This document shows positions 9,958 through 18,991 of a DNA stretch of 64,000 nucleotides, piece by piece (the first letter of the stretch is position 1; the number at the start of each line of letters is the position of its first letter). Under the pieces are notes generated by a model that was not told the DNA's origin, searched no databases, and worked only from the letters and a program-made list of their open reading frames with translations. A program made the translations under genes and the position numbers. The stretch is from Candidatus Poseidoniaceae archaeon (GTDB taxonomy: Archaea; Thermoplasmatota; Poseidoniia; Poseidoniales; Poseidoniaceae): NCBI GenBank assembly GCA_030747695.1, contig JASLKG010000006.1:62001-126000 (forward strand), in the 5' to 3' direction.

Positions 9958-11424
9958 ATGAAACAAAGAAGGAAGATTGCCGATAAGGTGTTGGAAACAC
10001 TTTGCGCATCATTAGTTGAATCCTTAGAGAAAGGATGCGAGCACTGGCCATTACCAAATCCTCCCCTAGTTGATCCAGATTTTCCTCCAATACCTCCAAA
10101 GGATTACCGCAGTTTACCAGAGAAGGGCTTGGCTTTATTGCGAGCCGATAGAGGGATGTTTGACCGTCACCTCACCATAGTCGTGGATTTGATAGTGCCT
10201 CATAGAATGAACTTGACAGATGACCCCTTCGAAGTATATGAGCGCTGGCTATTACGTAGATTAGACATCCTAACTGAAAGGCTGCAATTTGCAATTGCAA
10301 CAGAATGGCTATCGCAGGCGCTAGATCGCAGCAGCCCCGACACTGAAAGGTGGTGGTTGGCCGTAGCTCTAATCAACGGACTATCTACAAAATCTTATGG
10401 CCAACCAGTCCATCAAGGATATCATTTGGTTGAATCAATCGCACTAGGAGAAAAACCAGGGACTTGGCATACTCAACCCGAAGCCACTAATGCCAATATC
10501 GATTGGAACCCTCTTGCAGTAACACCTAGGAGTACTTCTGTAATAGCGCACAAAGCAGGCTCCGATGCAGCCAATTGGTTATTAGAACGGCTTGAAGAAG
10601 GCCCTGAAGAGCGTCGTAAACTTTTAATCGAGTGGGTTAGATTATTGCTAGAAAGAAAAGAACTGATAGGCCCATTAAATCTTTCAAAAATATTGTTACG
10701 CCGTGCAAGCGACTCATCACCAGAAATTGTCAGTAAGGTTGCATTATGTATTGCAAAACTATTAGAAAGCGATCCAGATTCTGGTAAAGATTGTATAAGA
10801 ATCATACACGCAAATAGAGAGACTTTAGTACGTCGAACAATGGCTGACATATTGACTCGATTATTCCGCCGAATAGGGGAAGGCGCCATCCCGCTTTTGG
10901 AGGATATGCTTTCTGATGATGATGAAAGCGTACTTGCTGCTGCAAGTGCAACAGTTGGAGATTTGAAATATATCGATAGTAATCTTTGGGCTAATAAAAT
11001 TAGAGAATTATGCGATCATAAAAGCGCAATAGTTCGCCGTAATTTAGTTTATACTATACGGGACTATTTGGAAGAATTCCATGAAGACTCTAGGGGAATA
11101 ATCCCTCTATTATGGGCTGATGGTGATGAAGTGATATTAACTCGCTTGAAAGAATTATTGATTCGTATGGAAGAAGTCAACACAGAACGATTCGCCTCAA
11201 CTCTAAGTAAAATAAAACATCTAGAACTTGAAACATTATGGAGCCCCATGGCCATAAAGGACAATGAGAGAACAAAAGCGTGGAAGGATTGGCTTAGTGA
11301 GAAAGGACCTCGTCCGAAAGATAATCCAAAACCAGAAATTCACATTTCCAATAAAACCGTAGGAGATTTACCTCAATTAGATGAAGCACTTTCAAAGTTA
11401 GATGATTTAGGATTCTTAGATTAG
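9958..11424 (+). CDS. HEAT-repeat-like helical protein of unknown function
   Basis: A 488-residue soluble protein with no membrane segment or signal. Residues ~190-430 are predicted to be helical pairs resembling HEAT/ARM repeats (for example VSKVALCIAKLLES, LVRRTMADILTRLFRRIGEGAIPLLEDML, SVLAAASATVGDL, IVRRNLVYTIRDYLE). Such solenoids usually bind protein partners. It follows tfb by 56 bases in the same direction and ends exactly where the convergent membrane gene ends. No catalytic motif is seen. Confidence 0.6.
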   Translation: MKQRRKIADKVLETLCASLVESLEKGCEHWPLPNPPLVDPDFPPIPPKDYRSLPEKGLALLRADRGMFDRHLTIVVDLIVPHRMNLTDDPFEVYERWLLRRLDILTERLQFAIATEWLSQALDRSSPDTERWWLAVALINGLSTKSYGQPVHQGYHLVESIALGEKPGTWHTQPEATNANIDWNPLAVTPRSTSVIAHKAGSDAANWLLERLEEGPEERRKLLIEWVRLLLERKELIGPLNLSKILLRRASDSSPEIVSKVALCIAKLLESDPDSGKDCIRIIHANRETLVRRTMADILTRLFRRIGEGAIPLLEDMLSDDDESVLAAASATVGDLKYIDSNLWANKIRELCDHKSAIVRRNLVYTIRDYLEEFHEDSRGIIPLLWADGDEVILTRLKELLIRMEEVNTERFASTLSKIKHLELETLWSPMAIKDNERTKAWKDWLSEKGPRPKDNPKPEIHISNKTVGDLPQLDEALSKLDDLGFLD

Positions 11425-11832
11425 TTATTCTTCTTCATCACTAAGTAATCCGTATGAAACAAGCCACACATATATCCCATTAGTTAGGATAAGTAAGCCT
11501 ATTCCGGTCAGAAGTAAACCAGCAGGCTCTGGAAAGAAATCAACACGGCCAGCAGAATAGGCTACAATTAGAGTTGCTATGCCAACTCCGATAACTTTCG
11601 GCGCTGTCCCAACAGGATCCTTCCATCGGTCCAAGGTAGGAACAATTCCTTTATCTCCAAACATCACTTTAAACCAAGCAATATACAATAAAAATAGGCC
11701 AACTAAACCAATAGAGCCCGAGGTAAATCTGGAGTCATTCCAAGGGCCAGAAGGCGCAATATCAAAGAATGTAATTGCAACAAGAATAATTCCAAGCCCG
11801 GCATAGTGTACCCACTTCAAATTAAGGCCCAT
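11425..11832 (-). CDS. Small four-TM membrane protein of unknown function
   Basis: A 135-residue hydrophobic protein with about four transmembrane helices (starting HYAGLGIILVAITFF; last LLLTGIGLLILTNGIYVWLV) and a short acidic C-terminus (SDEEE). Its stop codon abuts the stop of the convergent HEAT-like gene with no spacer. The start ATG at 11832 is 52 bases from the divergent nucleotidyltransferase start, so a shared promoter region is likely. Family not recognised. Confidence 0.55.
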   Translation of the reverse strand: MGLNLKWVHYAGLGIILVAITFFDIAPSGPWNDSRFTSGSIGLVGLFLLYIAWFKVMFGDKGIVPTLDRWKDPVGTAPKVIGVGIATLIVAYSAGRVDFFPEPAGLLLTGIGLLILTNGIYVWLVSYGLLSDEEE

Positions 11833-11884
11833 GTTGTACGGAGGAGGGCCACGCTTGAAAGGGATGATGCTAGTGTGACTGCTG

Positions 11885-12742
11885 ATGGCGGCAGTTGAGG
11901 ATGCAATATTAGTAGCCGGAGGAATCGGCTCGAGAATGCTACCAGCAAGTGCAGCAATTCCTAAAGAAATGCTACCATTAGTTGATGTTCCAGCACTTAC
12001 ACATCTAGCAAGAGAAGCAATAGTAGCCGGAATAAAGCGCTTACATATTGTAACTTCGCCTCATAAGGATCTATCAGGGTTAATTAGAGATAATTCACAT
12101 TTTGAAAATCACAGAGGAGATATCCCGGTTGAGCTTATTTCTCCATTAGCAGGAGTAGATGTTTTTGTACATGTACAAGAAGTACAAAAGGGTCTTGGGG
12201 ATGCAATTAATTGTGCACTACATGCAATAAAAGGCCCCTTTCTTGTATTATTAGGCGATAATTTACTAATGAATTCTCACAACAAATTGCTTGAGTATGA
12301 ACCATCTTTAGCATCTTCGAAATTAGTTGAAGTATTTCAAAGAACCCAGCTACCATGCGTGGGTTTGGCAGCAGTAAAAGATCCCGAAAATTATGGCGTT
12401 GTAAGTATGGACGGAAATTTGGTAAAAGAAATAATAGAGAAACCTAATAGAGAAACCGCTCCAAGCAATTTGGTCTTATGCGGCAGATATATTTTCACCG
12501 CGGATGCAGTAGAACTATTGAAAAAATACAATTTCAAAACATATGGTGAATTACAATCAATTGCAATTCAACAGCACTGGATAGATAATGATGGCCTTGT
12601 AGGAATTGAACTAGAAGGTTTTCAATGGTACGATTCTGGCGCCCCATTAGCATGGTTAAAAAGCCAAATAGACCATGCATTAAGAAGAGAAGAATATTCA
12701 GTGGAACTTAATGATTGGCTTAGTGAACGCACTCAGCGCTGA
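11885..12742 (+). CDS. GalU-like UTP/dTTP--sugar-1-phosphate nucleotidyltransferase
   Basis: A sugar-nucleotide pyrophosphorylase of 285 residues. The N-terminal nucleotide-binding signature is GGIGSRMLP followed by PKEMLPLVD. The conserved LLGDN motif (metal/nucleotide) follows, then KDPENYGVV and EKP, and WYDSG near the C-terminus. This order and length fit GalU (UTP--glucose-1-phosphate uridylyltransferase) or RmlA-type enzymes. It would supply UDP- or dTDP-sugars to the sugar-nucleotide cluster at 16-18 kb. The last 10 bases overlap the convergent RNase H gene. Confidence 0.85.
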   Translation: MAAVEDAILVAGGIGSRMLPASAAIPKEMLPLVDVPALTHLAREAIVAGIKRLHIVTSPHKDLSGLIRDNSHFENHRGDIPVELISPLAGVDVFVHVQEVQKGLGDAINCALHAIKGPFLVLLGDNLLMNSHNKLLEYEPSLASSKLVEVFQRTQLPCVGLAAVKDPENYGVVSMDGNLVKEIIEKPNRETAPSNLVLCGRYIFTADAVELLKKYNFKTYGELQSIAIQQHWIDNDGLVGIELEGFQWYDSGAPLAWLKSQIDHALRREEYSVELNDWLSERTQR

Positions 12743-13257
12743 CCCGGCTTCCAAAACGACAATGAAAGAGGAGTTTCAGAATTAGCAGCTCTAATTGCTA
12801 AATGATCTGCACGCTCATTCCAGCGATGTCCACTATGTGCGCGTACATGCTCCCACTCGACACTCCGAATCATTGAAACTTCATCCCACAACATTCTTAC
12901 ATGTGAAACAAGCTCGATATTTGCTTTTGCTTTCCACGCACCAGTAGCCTGATTTCCAGCATATTTAGAATCAGTTTTTATGATGACAGGACCCAAATCA
13001 TCTTGTTTTAATAACCATCTCAAAGCTTCTGCAAAGGCAGTAAGCTCAGCAGTATTATTAGACCCAACCTCTGCACCAATATACCCTTCTTCGCCCTTAG
13101 AAGTTACAACCCGTCCATTGAATTCAAATACAATATCTCCATTACCACGGCCTAGATCATTTGAACCTTCTACAATAACAACTCCCCACCCTGCAGGAGT
13201 CTCATCACTAACATTCTGATTACCAATACAAGACCCATCAACGTAGATATGCAGCAT
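12733..13257 (-). CDS. rnhA: Ribonuclease HI family protein
   Basis: Probably cleaves RNA in RNA-DNA hybrids. From ATG 13257 the protein is ~174 residues and begins on the first strand of the fold (MLHIYVDGSCIGN). The catalytic acids appear in order: Asp in YVDGSC, Glu in NTAELTAFAEAL, Asp in IIKTDSKYAGNQ and a final Asp after ERADHLA. The HVRAHSGHRWNERAD segment is typical of RNase HI with a WN pair. An in-frame upstream codon would overlap gcvH and adds no domain. The gene lies 7 bases after gcvH. Confidence 0.88.
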   Translation of the reverse strand: MLHIYVDGSCIGNQNVSDETPAGWGVVIVEGSNDLGRGNGDIVFEFNGRVVTSKGEEGYIGAEVGSNNTAELTAFAEALRWLLKQDDLGPVIIKTDSKYAGNQATGAWKAKANIELVSHVRMLWDEVSMIRSVEWEHVRAHSGHRWNERADHLAIRAANSETPLSLSFWKPGQR

Positions 13258-13264
13258 TAAAGAT

Positions 13265-13648
13265 TCACTCGCCAATTTCTGATTTGTAATCGGAAGCAGA
13301 GAGCAAAGTCCCAATAGAATCACTATTTTCTAACTCCATTTTGACAATCCACCCAGCGCCATATGGGTCATCATTCATTAATTCTGGAGCATCTTCTAAA
13401 TCAAAATTGACAGTCACAATTTTTCCAGCAAGTGGTGCAAAAATAGGAGATGCTGATTTGACAGATTCTACAATTGCAAACTCCTCCATTTCTCCAACAT
13501 CCTCGCCTTCTTCAGGCAATTCAATGTACACAATATCAGTTAATGCATTTTGTGCATGGTCTGTAATTCCAATAATTATTTGATCTCCATCAACTTTAAT
13601 CCATTCATGTTCTTTGGTGTAATACAGGCCTTCTGGAATGTCACTCAT
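13265..13648 (-). CDS. gcvH: Glycine cleavage system H protein (lipoyl carrier)
   Basis: A 127-residue lipoylated carrier of the glycine cleavage complex. The motif ESVKSASP contains the lipoyl-accepting lysine. The surrounding sequence (YYTKEHEWI, GITDHAQNALTDIVYIELPEEG, NDDPYGAGWIVKME) is standard. No gcvP, gcvT or lipoate ligase gene is in the window, so its partners lie elsewhere. It shares strand and near-contact with the RNase HI gene. Confidence 0.94.
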   Translation of the reverse strand: MSDIPEGLYYTKEHEWIKVDGDQIIIGITDHAQNALTDIVYIELPEEGEDVGEMEEFAIVESVKSASPIFAPLAGKIVTVNFDLEDAPELMNDDPYGAGWIVKMELENSDSIGTLLSASDYKSEIGE

Positions 13649-13696
13649 GTATCTTCCTCTATTGTGTTGCAGTTGGTTAAAGGAATCAAACTTTTC

Positions 13697-14323
13697 TCAT
13701 AGAGGATTAGAACAATGAGGGCATATTTTCCAACCATCTTCAGAAATTTTCCCACAATTATTGCAAGACTTGTTACTTGTTTCAGAAATCATAACTGAAT
13801 CATTTAACACAGTGTCTCCAACCTGGCCAATTTGGACAACAGGTTGATTTTGTTCAAGGAAACCCTGTCTAATTCTGCCAGCTTCTGCATAAAGTCCAGC
13901 TTCTTGATATGCTTTAGCAGCGCCGTCAAAATCCCTTGCTTCCTCAAGGTTTTTTGCTTTTTGAATTTTGATTTGTTGCTGCTGATAATTCTCCTTTTGT
14001 GCTTGTTGGCGATGTATTTGTTGCTGCCTTAACAGCGCTTCACCTTCCTGTACCGAATTAACATAAATCGGTCCGCCCTGTTTGGGTCTTTGTACTGGAG
14101 GCTGAATTTGGGGCAAATAAACAGGACTCTGCTGAACGATAATTGATTTACCCCCTTCTCCAGACGATGCAAGGGTTGTAATCCCAATCACCAACATAAT
14201 CAATCCAACACAAGCCAATGGAGGTATGAGAATCCCAATTATTAGAAAGAAAACTCCAAGAATCAGTAGGCTAACTCCTCCTCCTGACGAACCGGATCCT
14301 GGATTTCTTACCTGAACTACCAT
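13697..14323 (-). CDS. Membrane protein with coiled coil, TPR-like segment and C-terminal zinc ribbon
   Basis: A 208-residue protein. A hydrophobic hairpin spans ~15-52 (LLILGVFFLIIGILIPPLACVGLIMLVIGIT). A Gln-rich coiled coil follows (~90-130, many Q and K). A single TPR-like helix pair comes next (EARDFDGAAKAYQEAGLYAEAGRIR). The C-terminus is a CxxC...CxxC zinc ribbon (CNNCGK, CPHC). The ATG directly follows the stop of the 111-residue membrane protein upstream (TGAATG), so the two are co-translated. Function unknown. Confidence 0.6.
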   Translation of the reverse strand: MVVQVRNPGSGSSGGGVSLLILGVFFLIIGILIPPLACVGLIMLVIGITTLASSGEGGKSIIVQQSPVYLPQIQPPVQRPKQGGPIYVNSVQEGEALLRQQQIHRQQAQKENYQQQQIKIQKAKNLEEARDFDGAAKAYQEAGLYAEAGRIRQGFLEQNQPVVQIGQVGDTVLNDSVMISETSNKSCNNCGKISEDGWKICPHCSNPL

Positions 14324-14659
14324 TCATTCTTCCTCCAATTCTTTAGTTAGGACAGTTTTTTCCAATTGGGCCCACGCATCACCGACATCTTGTTCTGTGT
14401 TGAATTGTATAAGTTCAGAACTAATCCTTGATGCCATTACCTCTTGGTTTTCATCAGGAAATAATGAATTCAGGGGATTTATAGTATTACCGAGAGGGCT
14501 TGAAATAATTAGTAAAGCAAGGCCAACGATTGGAAAAATCAACTCAAACCCTGGAGAAGAAAAATCAAACATGCCAGAAACAAGACCAAAACCCGTAACA
14601 AGAATCAATCCCAGCCCAGTCCCGATTAGGATTCGATTGGCTGAACTCGCGGGGTTCAT
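14324..14659 (-). CDS. Small two-TM protein of unknown function
   Basis: A 111-residue protein with two hydrophobic helices (ILIGTGLGLILVTGFGLVSGMF and GFELIFPIVGLALLIISSPLG) followed by a ~50-residue cytoplasmic tail. It is translationally linked to the zinc-ribbon membrane protein that follows and probably forms a complex with it; that is inference from the contact of stop and start codons. No family recognised. Confidence 0.5.
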   Translation of the reverse strand: MNPASSANRILIGTGLGLILVTGFGLVSGMFDFSSPGFELIFPIVGLALLIISSPLGNTINPLNSLFPDENQEVMASRISSELIQFNTEQDVGDAWAQLEKTVLTKELEEE

Positions 14660-14706
14660 AATTACCCCGACTCACTACCAGTGCATCAATCCAGCGGCTA
14701 TTTGAT

Positions 14707-15297
14707 TTAGTAAGTTTCTCTCATCAACTTATGAATTTTATATGGCAACAAAGCTCTATTGACAGGCGTAACTTCAAGGATACGCGCATCATCTCTACGT
14801 CGAATATCTTGCAAAAGAGGATGCCTTGATTTTTTGTGCAATGCCAATAGGGTTGGCTTATCCACTTCCAAAGCAGATCTCACAGTATTTACAAACTCTT
14901 CAGATTCTACAGTAAATTTACCAATTTCATCAATCACAATTACTTCCGAGTAATCACGTGCATGCTCAATTGCTGGCACAGCAACTCGTTCTAACTCTTC
15001 AGTATCAATTCCATATCCTAAGACCCTTAAACGAGTTTCAATACTTTTGTGAGCCATTACACCCTCCTCTTCAGTATTAATATCAATTAATTTGTACCCA
15101 ACCCTTTCGGAATTTTCTGAGATTGGTTCTGTGCGCAAACCACCAATTATGTCAGTATCAAAACCACTGCCGCCGCGCGCATCAATCTCTCTTCTTCTTT
15201 CATCCTCTAGCATTTCTAATACCTTTGCGAGAACTGCGGACTTGCCTGAACGAGGTAAGCCAGTAATGCCAATCTTTGGATGTATTCCCATTTTCAT
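14707..15297 (-). CDS. THEP1-like nucleoside-triphosphatase
   Basis: A P-loop NTPase of about 196 residues of the archaeal THEP1 (nucleotide kinase/NTPase) type. The Walker A motif is GLPRSGKS near the start and the Walker B is VIVIDEIGKF, with the DEIG signature of the family. The C-terminal ALHKKSRHPLL and EVTPVNR are also typical. Two ATGs two codons apart (15297, 15291) could start it. Biological substrate of the family is uncertain. Confidence 0.8.
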   Translation of the reverse strand: MKMGIHPKIGITGLPRSGKSAVLAKVLEMLEDERRREIDARGGSGFDTDIIGGLRTEPISENSERVGYKLIDINTEEEGVMAHKSIETRLRVLGYGIDTEELERVAVPAIEHARDYSEVIVIDEIGKFTVESEEFVNTVRSALEVDKPTLLALHKKSRHPLLQDIRRRDDARILEVTPVNRALLPYKIHKLMRETY

Positions 15298-15421
15298 CAA
15301 CACAGAAGTCTGCAATAATCAATTGCGCTGATTGCTTTGAGGGAGGTACTGATGATAAAAGGATTGGTTAAAATAGCCTAATTACCCTTATCCGGAAACA
15401 ATAGACCCACTTCGAAACACT

Positions 15422-15874
15422 TCATGAGCGCAATTTGTCATCTCCGGGAATTGGAGTTGCTATTATCGCCCGACCCTCAGCTTCAATACTCCAACATTGG
15501 CCGACCCAATTTAGGACGCCCGCCATCTCCTTTTCAGTAAGTCCGCCAGCCTCAGCAATTTTCCTTAACGCAGATATTTCAGCCTCATCATAATCCCCAT
15601 CAACAGAAGCCACACGAGCCCCGTCACGAAGAGCCAATCTGATTGCAGCAGTTTCCATTCCTTCCAATATAGAATCAATTTCAGGTGGGTCAATTAATAA
15701 TTGTCGAACCTCTTCTCGACTTTCAGGATGCAGCATCATATGCCCCATTGCGGCTTCAATAGCACTCATTTCTTCTCTAACTAAAGCCCCGTCTGCAGCA
15801 GCAACCATAACTAATATGCAAGCAATTCTTCTTCGTTGCTCTTCGGAAAGAGAAAGAAGAGCGTCAGGTAACAA
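15422..15874 (-). CDS. TerB-like helical protein, copy 2
   Basis: A 150-residue all-helical protein resembling TerB/tellurite-resistance-like domains (MVAAADGALVREEMSAIE early, DGARVASVDGDYDEAEISALRKIAE later, the two-fold acidic-loop pattern of TerB). It most likely starts at TTG 15874, because no in-frame ATG is upstream and a GGTGAT Shine-Dalgarno-like stretch precedes it. It is a paralogue of the gene immediately upstream (both begin LPD and share the same pattern) and lies 10 bases after it. Confidence 0.6.
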   Translation of the reverse strand: MLPDALLSLSEEQRRRIACILVMVAAADGALVREEMSAIEAAMGHMMLHPESREEVRQLLIDPPEIDSILEGMETAAIRLALRDGARVASVDGDYDEAEISALRKIAEAGGLTEKEMAGVLNWVGQCWSIEAEGRAIIATPIPGDDKLRS

Positions 15875-15884
15875 AACATCACCA

Positions 15885-16310
15885 TCAAACTTGATTCAAT
15901 AAATCATAACCATCTCTCATCCAAGCGTAGCCTTCAACAGTCCATTCTAACAGAAGAGGGATTATTTCTGGATTGAGATCTAAATGTTCAACAATTAGTT
16001 CTAGCACTTCTCGCTCATCCTCATCAACAGTACCATCTGCTGCTGCCATTAATACTGCATCTCTAAGTGCTAGGCGTCCAGATTCTTCTCCTAAACCATC
16101 TAAACAATCTTCAAGAGATGGCGGGTGCTTTAATGTTGAACGGATTTGGTCCCGTTGTTTTGGAGAAAGTAAAGCTGTACCTAGCCTTTGTTCAAACATT
16201 GCCATTTCATCCACAGTTAATTCGTTATCTATACGTGCCATATAAGCAAGCAATTTAGCATAAGCAAACCTTTCTGCAGGCGGTAGTTTGTGTAGAGTGT
16301 CGGGCAGCAT
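15885..16310 (-). CDS. TerB-like helical protein, copy 1
   Basis: About 141 residues, all helical, with two acidic-loop motifs (ARIDNELTVDEMAMFEQ and AAADGTVDEDEREVLELI) typical of TerB-like folds. The start is ATG 16310, because GGAGGT sits five bases ahead of it; an upstream in-frame ATG would add ten residues (KDFANNGGN). Together with the next gene it forms a tandem duplicated pair. TerB domains are thought to bind metal or act as scaffolds near membranes; the role here is unknown. Confidence 0.62.
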   Translation of the reverse strand: MLPDTLHKLPPAERFAYAKLLAYMARIDNELTVDEMAMFEQRLGTALLSPKQRDQIRSTLKHPPSLEDCLDGLGEESGRLALRDAVLMAAADGTVDEDEREVLELIVEHLDLNPEIIPLLLEWTVEGYAWMRDGYDLLNQV

Positions 16311-16336
16311 GTTACCTCCGTTGTTGGCAAAGTCCT

Positions 16337-16768
16337 TCAATCCAACGCTGAGTTCCTACCCTCTTCTCCCATTTTTGGACTAGGGTTTCTAAATGCGATT
16401 TCTCGTTGTCCAAGATAATTAAGAAACCCCCAAAGACTGTTATTCAATAAGAAAACGACCCTTACGTCTAATCCCATAGGCACACTTCCAATGTAGTAGC
16501 AAGCAGTTGAGCCCACTAGGCCTATCGTATATACAGCCATAGATGCAGGAACGGTCCATCGCGGATCTCTTTTTGAATCAAAAGTCCATTTTCGATGTGT
16601 CCAATGGGCACAAAAAGAACCGATTATCCAAGCAATAGCCCAAGCAATACTCGGCCAATAATTTGACTCAGGAAGTAGCCAGAAAAAAAACTCCCAAATT
16701 ATGTAAAAAATGATTACATTGATTATTGCAGTTAACATATAACGGCGAAATGTACCATAAGGAATCAT
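16337..16768 (-). CDS. GtrA-family membrane protein
   Basis: A 143-residue four-helix membrane protein. The segment IIGSFCAHWTHRKWTFDSKRDP is the GtrA signature region (helix 2 end and basic loop). GtrA proteins take part in moving polyprenyl-linked sugars across membranes for surface glycans. Its ATG overlaps the stop of the UDP-sugar dehydrogenase gene as TAATG, so the two are co-translated, which supports a role in glycan assembly. Confidence 0.8.
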   Translation of the reverse strand: MIPYGTFRRYMLTAIINVIIFYIIWEFFFWLLPESNYWPSIAWAIAWIIGSFCAHWTHRKWTFDSKRDPRWTVPASMAVYTIGLVGSTACYYIGSVPMGLDVRVVFLLNNSLWGFLNYLGQREIAFRNPSPKMGEEGRNSALD

Positions 16769-17589
16769 TAGTCATCCTCCGTCAATACATCAGAATCCTT
16801 TCCAGTAGGAATTTCGCGCAAGCGCGAATTATCAGATTGTATTGCATTAAGAAGGTCATAAGCAACCCCCATTTCTATTGCCATCCGATGTAAAGCCAAA
16901 CTATCTTTTGGTAAGCACTTTCCACCAAAACCTCGACTCAAACCCATCATAGGCTCTAAGTGCGAATCTCCAATTATTTGATCTTGAGGCGCAGTTATTA
17001 TTTCGCGTATTTTATCCCAATTAACACCTAAATTTTCACAAATATCATACATTTGATTAGCAAAAACGACCTTCATAGCATAATAATTATTTTTTGTATA
17101 TTTTACCATCTCTGCTGTTGTAGAATCTACATGGAACATCTGATTGTTCTTTAACACGCCTGCCGACTTATGTTGCTCAAAGACTAGATCAGCAACATAT
17201 TTGTAGTCAGTACCAACAATCAATATTTGTTGATTTGAAAAATCTTCTATGTGAGTACGCTCAACTAAAAACTCAGGAGAATATGCCAATTTTAGGCTTG
17301 CAAATTTCTTTTGTAATTCTGCGGTAGTCCCTGGAATAATTGTACTTTTAATTATTGCAATGAAACCATCTGGCAATTCATCGAGTATTTCTTCAACAAT
17401 TGAAATGTCACAACCCCCATCTTCTTTTGGAGGAGTTGGAACAGCAATGTACGCCATCTTACAATTATCTGTAACGTTTTGCAAAGAAGTACCTCTCGCA
17501 GGATCATGAACAAAAACATCATGAAATTTTGAAAAGCAATGTTCAATCGCCCCTCCAACAATCCCGGCGCCAATAATTCCGATATTCAA
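16768..17589 (-). CDS. UDP-glucose/GDP-mannose dehydrogenase family protein, short form
   Basis: About 273 residues. Rossmann start [23 protein letters not shown]; and the catalytic cysteine in [11 protein letters not shown]. These are the NAD and central domains of nucleotide-sugar 6-dehydrogenases. The usual C-terminal UDP-binding domain (~120 residues) is absent: the protein ends soon after the central helix. The best start is TTG 17589, which overlaps the preceding stop as TTGA and has GAGGTGGG ahead of it; the longer frame would overlap the neighbour by 82 bases. Confidence 0.82.
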   Translation of the reverse strand: MNIGIIGAGIVGGAIEHCFSKFHDVFVHDPARGTSLQNVTDNCKMAYIAVPTPPKEDGGCDISIVEEILDELPDGFIAIIKSTIIPGTTAELQKKFASLKLAYSPEFLVERTHIEDFSNQQILIVGTDYKYVADLVFEQHKSAGVLKNNQMFHVDSTTAEMVKYTKNNYYAMKVVFANQMYDICENLGVNWDKIREIITAPQDQIIGDSHLEPMMGLSRGFGGKCLPKDSLALHRMAIEMGVAYDLLNAIQSDNSRLREIPTGKDSDVLTEDD

Positions 17590-18290
17590 ATTCCCACCTC
17601 TTGTATCGTGAATAAGCCCTCCTCTATCATCTGTGCGGCTATTTGCAAACCTTCTGGTGTACCACAATCCATCCAGGTATTACTACCTACTGTAACTAAC
17701 TCAACACTGTTTTGATTAACATATTGCTTAGTAACATCACTAATTGAAAAATTTGCAATATTTTTTGCTAAATCAAATTTATTCCAGAAACTAGAATCAA
17801 ACAAGTAAATGCCTCCAATAGCAATATTGCTTGGTGCAGAAATTGGTTTTTCAACAATATCAATTAGCTCCCCCTTGTCGAAAACCGCTATGCCAAATTC
17901 AGATGGCTTCTCTACTTCTCGCGATAATAAAACAGCACCGCCCTTAAAATCAGCAACATATTTACTCAAATCAATATTTGAAATATTGTCCGAAAACCAA
18001 ATCAACAGGGGGCACCCCTCATTTCCACTTCTTGCTAATTCTAAAGCAGCAGCAACTCCTTTGGGTTCTTTTTCCAGAACATATTTCATATCCTCTCCAA
18101 CATGTGCTTTTATTTTGTCAATGAATTTATTTCCAATTATTGTGATGTCAGCAATACCAGCATTACGTATCGCAGCAAGCACATAATCAATTATTGGACG
18201 CCCACACAAAGGAAGCAATGTTTTGTGTGTATGTAATGTCAACGGATGAAGGCGACTGCCATGACCTCCAGCCACAATAATAGCTTTCAT
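17586..18290 (-). CDS. Sugar-1-phosphate nucleotidyltransferase
   Basis: A 234-residue nucleotidyltransferase. Motifs: [21 protein letters not shown], then [32 protein letters not shown] and [11 protein letters not shown]. It lacks a C-terminal beta-helix, so it is a pure pyrophosphorylase of RmlA/GalF type; the nucleotide is not readable. It is the first gene of the nucleotidyltransferase-dehydrogenase-GtrA operon, joined by 4-base and 1-base overlaps. Confidence 0.85.
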   Translation of the reverse strand: MKAIIVAGGHGSRLHPLTLHTHKTLLPLCGRPIIDYVLAAIRNAGIADITIIGNKFIDKIKAHVGEDMKYVLEKEPKGVAAALELARSGNEGCPLLIWFSDNISNIDLSKYVADFKGGAVLLSREVEKPSEFGIAVFDKGELIDIVEKPISAPSNIAIGGIYLFDSSFWNKFDLAKNIANFSISDVTKQYVNQNSVELVTVGSNTWMDCGTPEGLQIAAQMIEEGLFTIQEVGI

Positions 18291-18322
18291 GCGCCCCCTC
18301 CTATACGTTAGGACTTATGATT

Positions 18323-18979
18323 TCACGGTAACTCTTCGTTCTTATTAGCAGTCTTAGCAAAAACCCCTTCTTCGGCATTTTTTTCAAAATATTCAGTTTT
18401 AACCAAATCTCCTAACCGATCAACACCATATTCAACAAGATCGCCATCATTCGCTTCAGATTTATCCCATCTCTTCTGTGCCATATCTGCATATTTTTCA
18501 TTGGCTGTAGCAACCATTTTTTCTGAAGAAGTCAACTCTCCCTCCATCCCATCATATTTTTCTCCTTCAATTATTGCATCCCTGCGTTGCGGTTCGTGAC
18601 CTAATTTAAAGTCTGTTTTGCCCCAGTCCGGCCCTGCCGGATCAACCCCCCTTTCTCGTTTAGGATTACCTTCTTCGTTTACTGAATTAATCCACTCAGA
18701 CAAATGTTCCTTGTAAGCAATAAATCGCTCTTCATCCGAATCTATATCAAGTAAATGAGTCATGTCATATTTTGATGCGAAGTCATATTCATTCGTCTTC
18801 AATACCTTTGATAGGAATAGTAAAATCATCGAGCAAGATACAGAAATTAGTAAATAATTAAACTCCCAATAAACGATGTAATAAAAAGATAACATTATGC
18901 AAATAATTGCAATTGTTAGAATAATATTTGCATGAATCATTGCAAGTCTATAGCGCAATAATATTCGCGAAGGATTCAT
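18323..18979 (-). CDS. Two-TM protein with long hydrophilic tail, unknown
   Basis: A 218-residue protein. Two adjacent hydrophobic helices near the N-terminus (ANIILTIAIICIMLSFYYIVYW and YLLISVSCSMILLFLSKVL) are followed by ~150 charged residues with no clear domain. It sits 12 bases after the next coiled-coil gene on the same strand and 32 bases before the sugar cluster. No function can be assigned. Confidence 0.5.
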   Translation of the reverse strand: MNPSRILLRYRLAMIHANIILTIAIICIMLSFYYIVYWEFNYLLISVSCSMILLFLSKVLKTNEYDFASKYDMTHLLDIDSDEERFIAYKEHLSEWINSVNEEGNPKRERGVDPAGPDWGKTDFKLGHEPQRRDAIIEGEKYDGMEGELTSSEKMVATANEKYADMAQKRWDKSEANDGDLVEYGVDRLGDLVKTEYFEKNAEEGVFAKTANKNEELP

Positions 18980-18991
18980 AATTAGACCACT

